Below, in pieces: positions 15,851 through 25,667 of a DNA stretch of 64,000 nucleotides. The stretch is from Paraburkholderia guartelaensis. GTDB lineage: Bacteria; Pseudomonadota; Gammaproteobacteria; Burkholderiales; Burkholderiaceae. The notes beneath the pieces are model-generated. The model had not been told where the DNA came from. It was given only the letters and a program-made list of their open reading frames with translations, and did no database searches. The translations under genes and the position numbers were made by a program. How positions within the stretch are numbered: position 1 is the first letter of the stretch; each line of letters begins with the position of its first letter. Location of the stretch: contig NZ_SMOD01000010.1 of assembly GCF_004353905.1 (NCBI RefSeq), positions 186,001-250,000 on the forward strand, read 5' to 3'.

Positions 15851-18085
15851 CTAATCCCACATCTTCCTGAGCTTCGCGGCGATCTCGACCTTCGCCTGCG
15901 CGGCAGCGGCGAGTCCCGCCGCGCTCGGCGCGCTCGCCACGGGCGCGGGCGGCCACGCGCGCGATTCGAACAGCGGCAGCATGGGCGTGGCGATGAAGCG
16001 CGTGCGCGAGGCCCACACGTGCCGGTCGCCCGACGCCACCTGGTTGTGCACGTAAAAGCGCTGCGGCACGACGATGTGCAGATCTTCCTTCGCGCGCGTC
16101 ATCGCGACATAGAGCAGCCGCCGCTCCTCCTCCAGCTCCTCATCGCTGCCCGCGCCGAGATCGGACGGAATGCAGCCGTCCACGCCGTTGAGCACGAACA
16201 CGTTGCGCCACTCCTGACCCTTCGCCGAATGGATCGTCGAGAGGATCAGATAGTCCTCGTCGAGCAGCGGATCGGCGGATTCGGCACTCGTCGCGTCGGG
16301 AGGATCGAGCGTCAGTTCGGTGAGAAAGCGCTCGCGCGACGCATAGGTGCTCGCAATGCTCTCCATCTGCAGCAAGTCGGCGAGACGCACCTGGGCGTCT
16401 TCGTGATTGCGCTCGAGATGCGGCTCGTACCAGCGTCGCACACGCTCGAATTCGGCGGGCCACGGCGTCGAGCGCATCGAGAGGCTGTCGATGAGCGACG
16501 CAAACGCGGGCCAATCCTCGGCCGCGCGCGGCGGCGGCGCGAAAGCCGCGAGCGCCTCGGCGGCGCGATACGCGCCCGTGCACGCGGCCACCTGGTCGAG
16601 CAGGCGCGCGGCGTTGGCGGGACCGACGCCCGGCAGCAACTGCGTCACGCGAAACCCGGCCACGCGGTCGAGCGGATTTTCGGCCCAGCGCAGCACCGCC
16701 AGCACGTCTTTCACGTGTGCGGCGTCGAGAAAACGCAGTCCGCCGAACTTCACGAACGGGATATTGCGCCGCGCCAGCTCGATTTCGAGCATCGCGCTGT
16801 GGTGCGCCGCGCGAAACAGCACGGCCTGCTGCTTGAGTTTCATACCCGCTTCACGCGCCTCGAGAATCTGCTCGACGACGTAGCGCGCCTGGGTTGCCTC
16901 GTCGGCCACCGTGACGAGGCGCGGGCGCTGCTGCGAGGGGCGATCGGTCCACAGGTTCTTGGTGAAGCGCTCGGCGGCGGCGTCGATCACCGCGTTCGAG
17001 GCCGCGAGGATCGGCGCCGTCGAACGGTAATTGCGCTCGAGCGTCACCTGACGCGCGGGCGGGTCGAACTGCGCCGGGAAGTCGAGGATATTGCGCACGG
17101 TCGCGCCGCGAAACGAATAGATCGCCTGGGCGTCGTCACCGACCACGGTGAGGCCGCGGCCATCGGGCTTGAGCGCGAGCAGGATCGAGGCCTGCAGGCG
17201 GTTGGTGTCCTGATATTCGTCGACGAGGATGTGGTCGAAGCGGCCCGCGAGATCGGCGGCAATGGCCGGCTCCGCGGCCATGTGTGCCCAGTAGAGCAGC
17301 AGGTCGTCGTAGTCGAGGACGTTCTGCTTCTGCTTGGCGTCCACGTACGACGCGAACAGCGCGCGCAGCTGCGGCTCCCACTCGAGGCACCACGAGAACG
17401 AACGGTTGAGCACGTTGGCGAGCGAATCGCCCGTGTTGACCGCGCGCGAATAAATTGCGAGGCAAGTCGATTTCGAGGGGAAGCGCTTTTCCTTGGCCGA
17501 GAGACCCAGTTCGTGGCGCACCAGATTCATGAGATCCGCGGAATCCTCGCGGTCGTTGATCGTGAACGCGGGCGACAGGCCGATGTGATCCGCGTACTCG
17601 CGCAACAACCGTGCGCCGACGCCATGAAAGGTGCCCGCCCACGTGAGCCCTTGCGCGAGCACAGCGGCCGCGCCTGGCGCGCTTGCGGCGATACGCGCCA
17701 CGCGCCGCGTCATTTCCTGCGCGGCGCGCCGCGAGAACGTGAGCAGCAGAATGCGGTGCGGGTCGGCGCCGCCCGCGATCAGATGCGCGACGCGGTGAGC
17801 GAGCGTGTTCGTCTTGCCCGACCCGGCGCCCGCGATCACGAGCAGCGGGCCCGGCAGCGCCGAACCCGGCGCATAGCCGGCTTCGCCGCCGTGCTCGACG
17901 GCCTCGCGCTGCGCGTCGTTGAGTTTTGCGAGCCACTCGGAAACGGCAGTGGCCGCTGCGGCACGCGCCGGGCTGGCATCGGAGACGGAGGAGTCGGCAA
18001 CGGAAACGGTGGACACGGCGGGCGCTGGGACGATGAACGTGGCGAATCGGGAAGGAGCGACGCACACTGTATATCCATACACCAT
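15851..18085 (-). CDS. UvrD/Rep/PcrA-family ATP-dependent DNA helicase
   Basis: About 744 residues, superfamily 1A. Walker A GAGSGKT is at residues 86-92. Motif Ia/Ib is LTFSRRAAQEMTRR, Walker B is VDEYQDTN, motif III is VVGDDAQAIYSFRGA, motif IV is LERNYRS, motif V is STIHSAKGQEW and motif VI is LLYVAMTRAKEDL. It unwinds DNA 3'-5' during repair or replication restart. The N terminus is uncertain. Candidate starts are ATG 18109, ATG 18085 and GTG 18016, and none has a good ribosome site. A LexA-like box overlaps the first two, so the true start may be further in. The C-terminal domain is shorter than that of canonical UvrD. Confidence 0.9.
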   Translation of the reverse strand: MVYGYTVCVAPSRFATFIVPAPAVSTVSVADSSVSDASPARAAAATAVSEWLAKLNDAQREAVEHGGEAGYAPGSALPGPLLVIAGAGSGKTNTLAHRVAHLIAGGADPHRILLLTFSRRAAQEMTRRVARIAASAPGAAAVLAQGLTWAGTFHGVGARLLREYADHIGLSPAFTINDREDSADLMNLVRHELGLSAKEKRFPSKSTCLAIYSRAVNTGDSLANVLNRSFSWCLEWEPQLRALFASYVDAKQKQNVLDYDDLLLYWAHMAAEPAIAADLAGRFDHILVDEYQDTNRLQASILLALKPDGRGLTVVGDDAQAIYSFRGATVRNILDFPAQFDPPARQVTLERNYRSTAPILAASNAVIDAAAERFTKNLWTDRPSQQRPRLVTVADEATQARYVVEQILEAREAGMKLKQQAVLFRAAHHSAMLEIELARRNIPFVKFGGLRFLDAAHVKDVLAVLRWAENPLDRVAGFRVTQLLPGVGPANAARLLDQVAACTGAYRAAEALAAFAPPPRAAEDWPAFASLIDSLSMRSTPWPAEFERVRRWYEPHLERNHEDAQVRLADLLQMESIASTYASRERFLTELTLDPPDATSAESADPLLDEDYLILSTIHSAKGQEWRNVFVLNGVDGCIPSDLGAGSDEELEEERRLLYVAMTRAKEDLHIVVPQRFYVHNQVASGDRHVWASRTRFIATPMLPLFESRAWPPAPVASAPSAAGLAAAAQAKVEIAAKLRKMWD
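18067..18082. promoter_or_regulatory. LexA-like box at the helicase gene start
   Basis: CTGT-ATATCCAT-ACAC matches the SOS pattern CTGT-N8-ACAG at all but the last base, and the inner TGTAT/ATACA arms are perfect. It is right at the predicted 5' end of the UvrD-like helicase gene (minus strand). The match is imperfect, so it remains a candidate. Confidence 0.4.
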
Positions 18086-18181
18086 GCGTCCGCAAGCGCC
18101 TGATTCCATGGCGATCTGGCGGGATTTAACGACAACGCCACGGCGCGTTTCGCCGCCGCCGACACCCGGGAGCCGCCAAAC

Positions 18182-18213
18182 AAAACGGCGGCGCCCGCTA
18201 CCGGACGCCGCCG
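18182..18213 (-). terminator. Terminator after the secreted-protein gene
   Basis: On the minus strand the stem CGGCGGCGTCC / GGGCGCCGCCG is followed by TTTTGTTT, downstream of the gene ending at 18280. Confidence 0.72.
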
Positions 18214-18279
18214 CTCACAAGCCTTGGCACAAGGCCGGCGCCCCCAAAGGCGCGGGCGCCGTTCGGCATCAGCCGATCG

Positions 18280-18792
18280 TTACTGCGACTGGCCGCCCTG
18301 CTGCTGGGCCGACATGCCGTTCATCTGGTCCTTCATTTCCGAGTCGTTGGCCTGACGATCGGCCTTGTGGTTGATCTTCGCGTCCTTCACCTGCGCCTTG
18401 TACTGCGACTTCGCCTGCTTCTTCGCGTCGCCGTACTCGGCGTTCGCCGACTTCTTCGCGCTGCGGTATTCGGCATTCGCCGCGGCGTTCGCATTGCGCT
18501 TTTGCACCAGCGGATCGGCGGACTGCGGTGCGGTCAAGGCCTGCGGCGCGGGCGCGGGTTGCGCGATCCCTGCGGCCGCCGGGGCCTGGCTCGGCGCCTG
18601 ACCGGTCATCTGGCCTGGGGCCGCGCCCGGCGCCATGGCCGGTGCACCGGAAGGCGCCATCGTTGGGGCTTCGCCGGCCTGTGTCGCGCCCTGGGTCGCG
18701 TTTTGGGCATACGCGCCCTGCGCAAAAACGGCGGCAGTGGTCACGGCGGCAAAAGCGGCGGTAGCAGTAAGCAGCTTGGCGATCTGGGTCAT
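18280..18792 (-). CDS. Exported Ala/Gln/Lys-rich protein of unknown function
   Basis: 170 residues. An N-terminal signal peptide (about 1-30, ending AYAQ) leads into a Pro/Ala/Gly/Met-rich region with repeated AP and GA steps (about 31-90). A charged segment follows with degenerate repeats around A-N-A-E-Y-x-x-A-K-K and Y-K-A-Q-V-K-D-A-K (about 100-145), probably helical or coiled coil, and then a Gln/Gly tail. The ATG 18792 has AGAGGA upstream. The Lys/Ala/Tyr-rich helix resembles small periplasmic proteins common in Burkholderia; no function is assignable. Confidence 0.75.
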   Translation of the reverse strand: MTQIAKLLTATAAFAAVTTAAVFAQGAYAQNATQGATQAGEAPTMAPSGAPAMAPGAAPGQMTGQAPSQAPAAAGIAQPAPAPQALTAPQSADPLVQKRNANAAANAEYRSAKKSANAEYGDAKKQAKSQYKAQVKDAKINHKADRQANDSEMKDQMNGMSAQQQGGQSQ

Positions 18793-18972
18793 GGCGTATC
18801 CTCTTTGCAGTGGTTCCGAAGGCGCTTTTGCGGTGGGCAAGCCCGCCACAATCGCGCCCCGGCTCGATGGAACCGCACAAGAAAAACTTGAGCGGCGCTG
18901 TCGATCCGGGTGAAACCATTTTGGTATGAAGATCGCCGTGGGGTCCCGCGACGTTACTCAACGTTTCATTTA

Positions 18973-19013
18973 CTGACGAATTCATAACATCTGGCCCCTG
19001 GATGTGACGAATT
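18973..19013. repeat. Direct repeat of a 10-base word in a divergent promoter region
   Basis: TGACGAATTC occurs at 18973-18982 and again at 19004-19013, 31 bases apart (about three helical turns). This is within the 307-base gap between the divergent secreted-protein gene and the S4 gene. The rest of that gap holds no gene that I can support. Confidence 0.4.
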
Positions 19014-19099
19014 CGATACAGACGCTGTGGCAGGCCGCCATCGCTTATGATGCTCACCCTTCGCGCGCTTGCCGCACGCCTTTCGAATTTGAACCCGCC

Positions 19100-19321
19100 A
19101 TGCCCAACCTCGATTTCACGCTGACCGGCGACTACGTCGAACTGCACAACCTCCTGAAGATCACCGGACTCGCCGACAGCGGCGGCTCGGCCAAGCAGAT
19201 CGTCGCCTCGGGCGCCGTGAAGGTGGACGGCGAAGTCGAGCTGCGCAAGACGTGCAAGATCCGCGCGGGCCAGGCCGTGCTGCTCGGCGACACGCGCATC
19301 GCCATCAAGGCGAGCGAGTAA
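19100..19321 (+). CDS. S4-domain RNA-binding protein (YbcJ/YaaA-like)
   Basis: 73 residues consisting of one S4 domain: LHNLLKITGLADSGGSAKQIVASGAVKVDGEVELRKTCKIRAGQAV. Such stand-alone S4 proteins bind structured RNA and are often linked to ribosome maturation or tRNA/rRNA handling; the target here is unknown. The start ATG 19100 (MPNLDFTLTG) is chosen because upstream codons have no family similarity. Confidence 0.88.
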   Translation: MPNLDFTLTGDYVELHNLLKITGLADSGGSAKQIVASGAVKVDGEVELRKTCKIRAGQAVLLGDTRIAIKASE

Positions 19322-19466
19322 ACCCCGCCGGAACTTGCCCGCAGGCGCCGGCCATGCACCAGATTTGAGCATCTGGATCGACAAGGTCGCTGTCTCGCAA
19401 TAAGCTTTCAGTTTTGACAGACGAACCCTGCCGCGCGGCGCGCTTTTCTCGCGCCGCTTGTTTTTC

Positions 19467-20876
19467 ATGACTCGAACCACGCTATCCCGCCGCGCCGTTT
19501 CCGCGCCGCCCACGCTGCGCCGCCATGCCGCCGACACCGCCCGCCTCGCCGGGCCGCTTGCGATCGCCCAACTCTCGCAGATGGCGATGAGCGTGACCGA
19601 TACGGTGCTGCTCGGCTCGCTCGGCGCCGACGCGCTCGCCGCGGGCGGACTTGGCGCGAACATGTTCTTCGTGGTGGTCACCGTGCTGCAAGGCGTGCTG
19701 ACCTCCGTGAGCGTGAGCGTCGCCCAGGCGCGCGGCGCCGACAACGAAAGCCACGTGCCGCACATCTACTGGACCGGTTTCGCGCTATCCCTGCTGCTCT
19801 CGGTGCCGGCGTTCGCGCTGCTCTCGTTCGCCGAGCCGATCCTGCGCGCCCTCGGGGAGCCGACGCTGCTCGCACATCACATCGGCGAATACACGGCCGT
19901 GCTGCGCTGGGGCGCGCCCGCCAGCCTCATCGGCGTGGGGCTCATGCGCTCGTTCCTGCCCGCCATCGGCGCGGCGCGGCGCCTCCTGTGGGTGTCGATT
20001 GCGTGCGTGTTCATCAACGGCTTTCTCAACTTCGGCCTGATCCACGGTGCGTGGGGCCTGCCGCGCCTCGGCTTTCTCGGCTCGGCGGTGGCGACGACCA
20101 TCACCGTATGGCTCACCGCGTTCGTGCTGATGGCGCTGCTGCACCTGCGGCCTTCGCACCAGCGCTTCGTCGTCGCGCGCCGGCCTACGGCACCGCTGAT
20201 GGGCGAACTCTTCACGATCGGCTGGCCGGTTGCGATCACCTACGCGGTCGAAGCGACGCTCTTTCTCGCCACCGGCCTGCTCGCAGGCCTGCTCGGGGAG
20301 ACGCCGCTCGCGGCGCACCAGATCGCCCTGAACGTGGCCTCCGTCACGTTCATGGTGCCGCTCGCGATCGGCCAGGCGGCCAACGTGCGCGTGGGTTACT
20401 GGTCCGGAGCGGGTGTGCCGAGCGCGGCGCGCCATGCGGGCTTTGTCGCGCTCGGGCTCGGCGTCGGCTTCATGTCGCTCTCGGCGCTCGTGATGGTGCT
20501 TGCGCCGCACTGGATCGTCGGGCTCTACCTGCATCTCGACGACCCGGCCAATGCGCACACGGTGTCGCTCGCCGCCACGCTGCTCGGCGTCGCGGCCATC
20601 TTCCAGATCGTCGACGGCGCGCAGACCGTGGGTTCGGGCTGCCTGCGCGGCCTGAAGGACACGCGCGTGCCGATGCTCGCGGCTACCCTCGGCTACTGGG
20701 GCATCGGCTTTCCGCTCGGCTACGCGCTCGCGTTCCACTTCGGCATGGGCGCGCTCGGGCTCTGGTGGGGGCTCGCGGCCGGGCTCACCACCGTCGCCGT
20801 GCTCATGACATGGCGCTTTCACCGGATGAGCCGACGCTCGCAGGCTCGCGCCGCCACAGCGAGCCATGCGGGGTGA
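19467..20876 (+). CDS. MATE-family multidrug/toxin efflux protein (NorM-like)
   Basis: 469 residues with twelve hydrophobic segments arranged in two similar halves. Typical MATE features are LAGPLAIAQLSQMAMSVTDTVLLGSLG in segment 1, a short basic loop, and IGWPVAITYAVEATLFLATGLLAGLLGETPLAAHQIALN at the start of the second half. It exports cationic compounds in exchange for Na+ or H+. ATG 19467 is used; a TTG at 19458 is also possible. A perfect TTAACCGG/CCGGTTAA inverted repeat lies just downstream. Confidence 0.93.
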   Translation: MTRTTLSRRAVSAPPTLRRHAADTARLAGPLAIAQLSQMAMSVTDTVLLGSLGADALAAGGLGANMFFVVVTVLQGVLTSVSVSVAQARGADNESHVPHIYWTGFALSLLLSVPAFALLSFAEPILRALGEPTLLAHHIGEYTAVLRWGAPASLIGVGLMRSFLPAIGAARRLLWVSIACVFINGFLNFGLIHGAWGLPRLGFLGSAVATTITVWLTAFVLMALLHLRPSHQRFVVARRPTAPLMGELFTIGWPVAITYAVEATLFLATGLLAGLLGETPLAAHQIALNVASVTFMVPLAIGQAANVRVGYWSGAGVPSAARHAGFVALGLGVGFMSLSALVMVLAPHWIVGLYLHLDDPANAHTVSLAATLLGVAAIFQIVDGAQTVGSGCLRGLKDTRVPMLAATLGYWGIGFPLGYALAFHFGMGALGLWWGLAAGLTTVAVLMTWRFHRMSRRSQARAATASHAG

Positions 20877-20909
20877 AGCGCGGGTTGACGCGCGAGTTGA
20901 AGCGTTTAC

Positions 20910-20944
20910 TTAACCGGCCGGGCCGCACCGGCTCGACCGGTTAA
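20910..20944. repeat. Inverted repeat between the MATE and BASS genes
   Basis: Perfect 8-base arms TTAACCGG / CCGGTTAA have a 19-base GC-rich centre. The element lacks a T run on the plus strand, so it is a weak terminator candidate. It may instead be an operator for the BASS gene. Confidence 0.4.
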
Positions 20945-21104
20945 AATACGCGCCTGGCGCCGCAAGCGGCGTCCGTCCCACGAGGGCAAGAACAGTGCGC
21001 TGCACGGGACTGGAGACAACCGCGCCCCGCAAGCGCCGCCGGCCACCCCGGCACCGCTGGCCGCGCGAAGACACATAACGAACCCACTCACGGACCACAC
21101 CCTC

Positions 21105-22067
21105 ATGCTTGCCCCGATTACCCGACTCTTCCCGCTCTGGGCCGTCCTCGTTTCCTTGCTGGCCTACTTCGATCCGGGCCTCGTCGCGCCGATCGCGCCG
21201 CACGTCACGACGCTCCTGATGATCATCATGCTGGCGATGGGCGTCACGCTCTCGTTCGCCGACTTCCAGCGCGTCTTCACGCGGCCCGCGCCGGTCGCGG
21301 CAGGCATCTTCCTGCACTACCTCGTCATGCCGCTCGCCGCCTGGGCGATCGCCAAAGTGCTGCACATGCCGCCCGATCTCACCGCGGGCATGGTGCTCGT
21401 GGGCAGCGTGGCGAGCGGCACGGCATCGAATGTGATGATCTATCTCGCGCGCGGCGACGTCGCGCTGTCGGTGACGATCAGCGCGCTGTCCACCCTCGTC
21501 GGCGTCTTCGCGACGCCGCTCCTGACGCGCCTTTACGTCGATGCCTCGATCGTCGTCGACGTGCGCGGCATGCTCATGAGCATCCTGCAGATCGTCGGCC
21601 TGCCGATCGCCATCGGCCTCGTCGTGAACCGCCTTGCGGGCTCGCTCGTGCGCCGCGTCGAGCCCGCGCTGCCGCTCGTCTCCATGGTGTCGATCCTCGC
21701 GATCATCGCCGCCGTCGTGGGCGGCACGCATGCGAGCATCGCCACGGTCGGTCCGCTCGTCGCGCTCGGTGTGGTGCTGCACAACGGCATCGGTCTGCTC
21801 GGCGGCTACTGGGGCGGCCGCCTGCTCGGCTTCGACGAATCGGTGTGCCGCACGCTGGCCATTGAAGTCGGCATGCAGAACTCGGGCCTCGCCGCGACGC
21901 TCGGCAAGCTCTACTTCTCGCCGCTCGCCGCCCTGCCCGGCGCGCTCTTCTCTGTGTGGCACAACCTCTCAGGCTCGGTGCTCGCCGGCTACTGGGCAGG
22001 CAAGCCGGCGCGCGGCAGCACGCGCGAAGCGCAAGGCGCCGCGAACGCGTCGACCGAGCGCGTTTGA
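21105..22067 (+). CDS. Bile acid:sodium symporter (BASS) family transporter
   Basis: 320 residues with nine to ten hydrophobic segments. BASS motifs include [20 protein letters not shown] near the N terminus, [28 protein letters not shown] (sodium-site region) and [14 protein letters not shown] (crossover helix). Bacterial members carry keto acids, pantoate or other organic anions rather than bile acids; the substrate here is not evident. It stands alone in its transcription unit. Confidence 0.93.
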   Translation: MLAPITRLFPLWAVLVSLLAYFDPGLVAPIAPHVTTLLMIIMLAMGVTLSFADFQRVFTRPAPVAAGIFLHYLVMPLAAWAIAKVLHMPPDLTAGMVLVGSVASGTASNVMIYLARGDVALSVTISALSTLVGVFATPLLTRLYVDASIVVDVRGMLMSILQIVGLPIAIGLVVNRLAGSLVRRVEPALPLVSMVSILAIIAAVVGGTHASIATVGPLVALGVVLHNGIGLLGGYWGGRLLGFDESVCRTLAIEVGMQNSGLAATLGKLYFSPLAALPGALFSVWHNLSGSVLAGYWAGKPARGSTREAQGAANASTERV

Positions 22068-22239
22068 TCAACTGCAGACGTTTCCGGCCGCGCGCAATCG
22101 TCAGTTGCTTGCGGCCCGGAAATTGCAAACGCAGTTGTGTCCGCCGCCGTAAGCCCGGCAGGCCGCTTCCCGTAGAATCCTCGCGAAGCCGTGCAATGAA
22201 AACGAACCATCATGCGGCGCGCCGCCATGGAGAATCCGT

Positions 22240-23916
22240 TTGCCCGCGCATCCCGCCCCGTCCGAAGCCGTTACGCAACGCGTGACCTCGCGTTGCGCCC
22301 CGCTCCAGGCCCCACGGCGAGCCTTCTTCGCGCTCGTTTGCCTCGCACTCGTCGCCGGTTGCGCGACACGGCCGCCCGCCACCGACTACCCGCGCGAGAC
22401 GAGCGCAGCACTGCCGGCCCAGCAAGCCAGTGCCACGCCGCTAGGCACCGCGCTCGCTGCACCCGTTGCCGCTCATCCGGACGAATCGGGCTTTCGCCTG
22501 CTCGCCACCGGCACCGACTCGCTGCAGATGCGCGTCGCGCTCGCGCGCGCGGCGACGAAGACGCTCGACATGCAGTACTACATCGCCAACGAGGACACCA
22601 CCGGCAAGCTGCTGCTCGGCTCGGCGCTCTATGCGGCCGATCGAGGCGTACGCGTGCGCATGCTGGTCGACGACCTGAATTTTCACGACATCGACCGCCT
22701 GATGGCCGCGCTCAACAGCCATCCGAACATCCAGATCCGCGTGTTCAATCCGTACGGCAGCACGAGCGAATCGATGTACCTGCGCACGCGCAACTTCTTC
22801 ACGAACGTCGACCAGTTCACGCGCCGTATGCACAACAAGGCGACGATCGTCGATAACGAAATGGCGATCGTCGGCGGCCGCAATCTCGGCGACGAGTACT
22901 TCAACGCAAGCCCGACGATCGACTTCCGCGACCTCGATGTGCTGACGGCGGGCCCGGTCGCGCAAAGCGTCTCGGCAAGCTTCGACGAGTACTGGAACAG
23001 CTCGATCTCGTACCCCTTGCGCGTGCTCAATCATCAGAAGTTCGACGCACACGATCTGGACACTGCGCGCGACGACCTGCGCAAGCACTGGCGCGAGAGC
23101 GCCGAGCCCTACAATGCCAAGCCGCTCAACGCCACGCCGCTCGCGCAGCAGATCGCGGGCAACACGCTCGGGCTCGTCTGGGCAAAATGGGCGTTCGTGG
23201 CCGACTCGCCCGGCAAGATCGCGGGCAGCGAAAAAGGCGAGCTGGGCGACGCCATGCGCTCACTGCTCGATCGCATCCATCAGGCGCACAGCAGCGTGCT
23301 GGTGTTCTCGCCGTACTTCGTGCCGCACGACACGGGCGTGCAGACCATCCGCGCGCTCACCTCGCACGGCGTGCGCGTGGCGATCCTCACCAATTCGCTG
23401 GCCGCCACCGACGCCGTGGCGGTGCAGGCCGGCTACAGCCCCTACCGCGTACCGCTGCTCGAGGCCGGCACCGAGCTTTACGAGTTCAAGCCGCAGCAGG
23501 GCGAGCACACCGACGAGCGGCGCTTCGGCGTGGTCGGTTCGCGCTCGCGCGCGAGCCTGCACGCCAAGGCCTACGTGATCGACGACAGCACGCTCGTGAT
23601 CGGCTCGCTCAATCTCGATCCGCGCTCTGCGCGCCTGAACACCGAGCTTGCGCTCACCATCGAGAGTCCGCCGATCGCGCATGAAGTCGCCGACCTGTTC
23701 AAGCGTGCGACCTCGCCGCAGGTGAGCTACCACGTCACGCTCGCGACGCCCGCGCAACTGGCGCTGCTCAAAGGCACGACGGTCACCTCGCGGCTCGTCT
23801 GGACCGACGAGGAGAACGGCATGATCCGCACCTACAACCTCGACCCTGGTGCGGGTTTCTACAGAAATGTCCTAACCGGGCTATTCTTGCTGTTGCCGGT
23901 CGATAGCCAACTGTGA
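22240..23916 (+). CDS. Phospholipase D / cardiolipin synthase-like lipoprotein
   Basis: 558 residues from a TTG start at 22240, which has GGAG eight bases upstream. The N terminus is a lipoprotein signal: the hydrophobic run ALVCLALVAG-C41 is a lipobox. Two HKD catalytic motifs are present, H198-N-K200-x4-D205 followed by VGGRNLGDEYF, and SLHAKAYVIDDSTLVIGSLN near residues 440-458. This pairing is typical of the PLD superfamily proteins (ClsC/YmdC-like) that make or remodel cardiolipin. The lipobox suggests that it is anchored in the envelope. Confidence 0.9.
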   Translation: MPAHPAPSEAVTQRVTSRCAPLQAPRRAFFALVCLALVAGCATRPPATDYPRETSAALPAQQASATPLGTALAAPVAAHPDESGFRLLATGTDSLQMRVALARAATKTLDMQYYIANEDTTGKLLLGSALYAADRGVRVRMLVDDLNFHDIDRLMAALNSHPNIQIRVFNPYGSTSESMYLRTRNFFTNVDQFTRRMHNKATIVDNEMAIVGGRNLGDEYFNASPTIDFRDLDVLTAGPVAQSVSASFDEYWNSSISYPLRVLNHQKFDAHDLDTARDDLRKHWRESAEPYNAKPLNATPLAQQIAGNTLGLVWAKWAFVADSPGKIAGSEKGELGDAMRSLLDRIHQAHSSVLVFSPYFVPHDTGVQTIRALTSHGVRVAILTNSLAATDAVAVQAGYSPYRVPLLEAGTELYEFKPQQGEHTDERRFGVVGSRSRASLHAKAYVIDDSTLVIGSLNLDPRSARLNTELALTIESPPIAHEVADLFKRATSPQVSYHVTLATPAQLALLKGTTVTSRLVWTDEENGMIRTYNLDPGAGFYRNVLTGLFLLLPVDSQL

Positions 23917-24154
23917 AGCGGCTTTGAGCGCACGCCGCTATCGGGCGAGCAAAACGTAGAACGCTTAACTTACGTCGCACCGTCCGCCGACGAGCCAGCC
24001 GCGAAGCCGCTTGCGTCACATCTGTCACGCGAGAAGCGCAGCGCCGCCGCAGCCCAGCCACCACGCGGATCCGAACCCGTCACGAAAGCGGCGCCCTCCC
24101 ACGCAGCGCAAGCCGCGCGAGCAGAAGGCACCGCCTCAATCACCGGAGTATCAA

Positions 24155-25564
24155 ATGACCGCAAGCAACGAAAACGTCCGCATGGAGCGCGACACGTTCG
24201 GCGAGATCGCCGTGCCCGCCCAGCAGCTTTGGGGCGCGCAAACGCAGCGATCGCTGCAGAACTTCCGCATCTCCACCGAAAAGCAGTCGCCGGAATTGAT
24301 CACCGCGCTCGCGACGATCAAGCGCGCCGCAGCCGAAGTGAATCTCTCGCTAGGCGTGCTCGACGAGACCAAGGCGCACGCGATCATGCAGGCTGCCGAC
24401 GAGATCATCGCGGGCAAGCATCCGGGCGAATTCCCGCTCGCGGTGTGGCAGACGGGCTCCGGCACGCAGACCAACATGAACCTCAACGAGGTGATTGCGA
24501 ACCGCGCGAGCGAAATTCTGGGCGGCGAGCGCGGCGAGGCGCGCAAGGTGCATCCGAACGACGACGTCAACCGCGGCCAGTCGTCCAATGACGTGTTCCC
24601 GACCGCGATGCACGTGGCTGCCGCCTACGGCATCGTCAAGCATCTGCTGCCGGCACTCAAGACGTTGCGCGATACGCTCGACGCGAAGGCAAAAGCCTTC
24701 GCAGACATCGTGAAGATCGGCCGCACGCACCTGCAGGACGCCACGCCGCTCACGCTCGGCCAGGAGTTCTCGGGCTATGTCGCGCAGCTCGATCACGGCA
24801 TCAAGCACGTGGAATCCTCGTTGCCCCATCTCTACGAACTCGCGCAGGGCGGCACGGCCGTGGGTACGGGCCTGAACGCGCATCCGCAGTTCGCGCAGAA
24901 GGTGGCGGAAAGCATTGCGAAGCTGACGGGCGTCCCCTTCGTCACCGCGCCCAACAAGTTCGAGGTCATGGCAGCCGCCGACGCGCTCGTGTTCGCACAC
25001 GGCGCGCTCAAGACGGTGGCTGCGAGCCTCATGAAGATCGCCAACGACATTCGCTGGCTCGCAAGCGGCCCGCGCTGCGGCCTGGGCGAATTGTCGATTC
25101 CGGAGAACGAACCGGGCAGCTCGATCATGCCGGGCAAAGTGAACCCTACGCAGTCCGAAGCAGTGACGATGCTCTGCTGCCAGGTGTTCGGCAACGACGT
25201 CGCCGTGAATATGGGCGGCGCGAGTGGCAACTTCGAGCTGAACGTGTTCCGCCCGATGATCGCGCACAACGTGCTGCAGTCCATCCGCATGCTCGCCGAC
25301 GGCGCGCTCAGCTTCAACGATCATTGCGCGGTGGGGATCGAACCGAACCGCTCGCGCATCGACACGCTGCTCAACGAATCGCTCATGCTCGTGACGGCGC
25401 TCAATCCGCACATCGGCTACGACAAGGCCGCGCAGATCGCCAAGAAGGCGCACAAGGAAGGCACCACGCTCAAGGCCGCCGCGCTCGCGCTCGGACACGT
25501 GACCGAGCAGCAGTTCGACGAGTGGGTGAAGCCCGGTGAGATGGTGGGCAATACGAAGAAATAA
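24155..25564 (+). CDS. fumC: Class II fumarate hydratase FumC
   Basis: Converts fumarate and malate in the TCA cycle. The 469-residue protein is of standard length. Motifs include [19 protein letters not shown] (near 106-124), [20 protein letters not shown], and the superfamily signature [13 protein letters not shown] (about 321-333). The oxygen-stable class II enzyme has no cluster cysteines. A strong bidirectional terminator follows. Confidence 0.96.
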   Translation: MTASNENVRMERDTFGEIAVPAQQLWGAQTQRSLQNFRISTEKQSPELITALATIKRAAAEVNLSLGVLDETKAHAIMQAADEIIAGKHPGEFPLAVWQTGSGTQTNMNLNEVIANRASEILGGERGEARKVHPNDDVNRGQSSNDVFPTAMHVAAAYGIVKHLLPALKTLRDTLDAKAKAFADIVKIGRTHLQDATPLTLGQEFSGYVAQLDHGIKHVESSLPHLYELAQGGTAVGTGLNAHPQFAQKVAESIAKLTGVPFVTAPNKFEVMAAADALVFAHGALKTVAASLMKIANDIRWLASGPRCGLGELSIPENEPGSSIMPGKVNPTQSEAVTMLCCQVFGNDVAVNMGGASGNFELNVFRPMIAHNVLQSIRMLADGALSFNDHCAVGIEPNRSRIDTLLNESLMLVTALNPHIGYDKAAQIAKKAHKEGTTLKAAALALGHVTEQQFDEWVKPGEMVGNTKK

Positions 25565-25588
25565 GCTTTATTTGCACGGCTGAAATGC

Positions 25589-25629
25589 AAAACGGGCGGC
25601 GTGGTTCAGACCTTCGCCGCCCGTTTTTT
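25589..25629. terminator. Bidirectional terminator between fumC and the thioesterase gene
   Basis: Arms AAAACGGGCGGCG / CGCCGCCCGTTTT, followed by a T run, separate two convergent genes. Confidence 0.88.
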
Positions 25630-25667
25630 CATGCTGGCGCAACAGCGTGCCTGCGTATCAAACCTGC

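Noticed and set aside
16019..18103. A 694-codon open frame on the plus strand
   Set aside because: Antisense to the helicase gene, which carries all superfamily 1 motifs.
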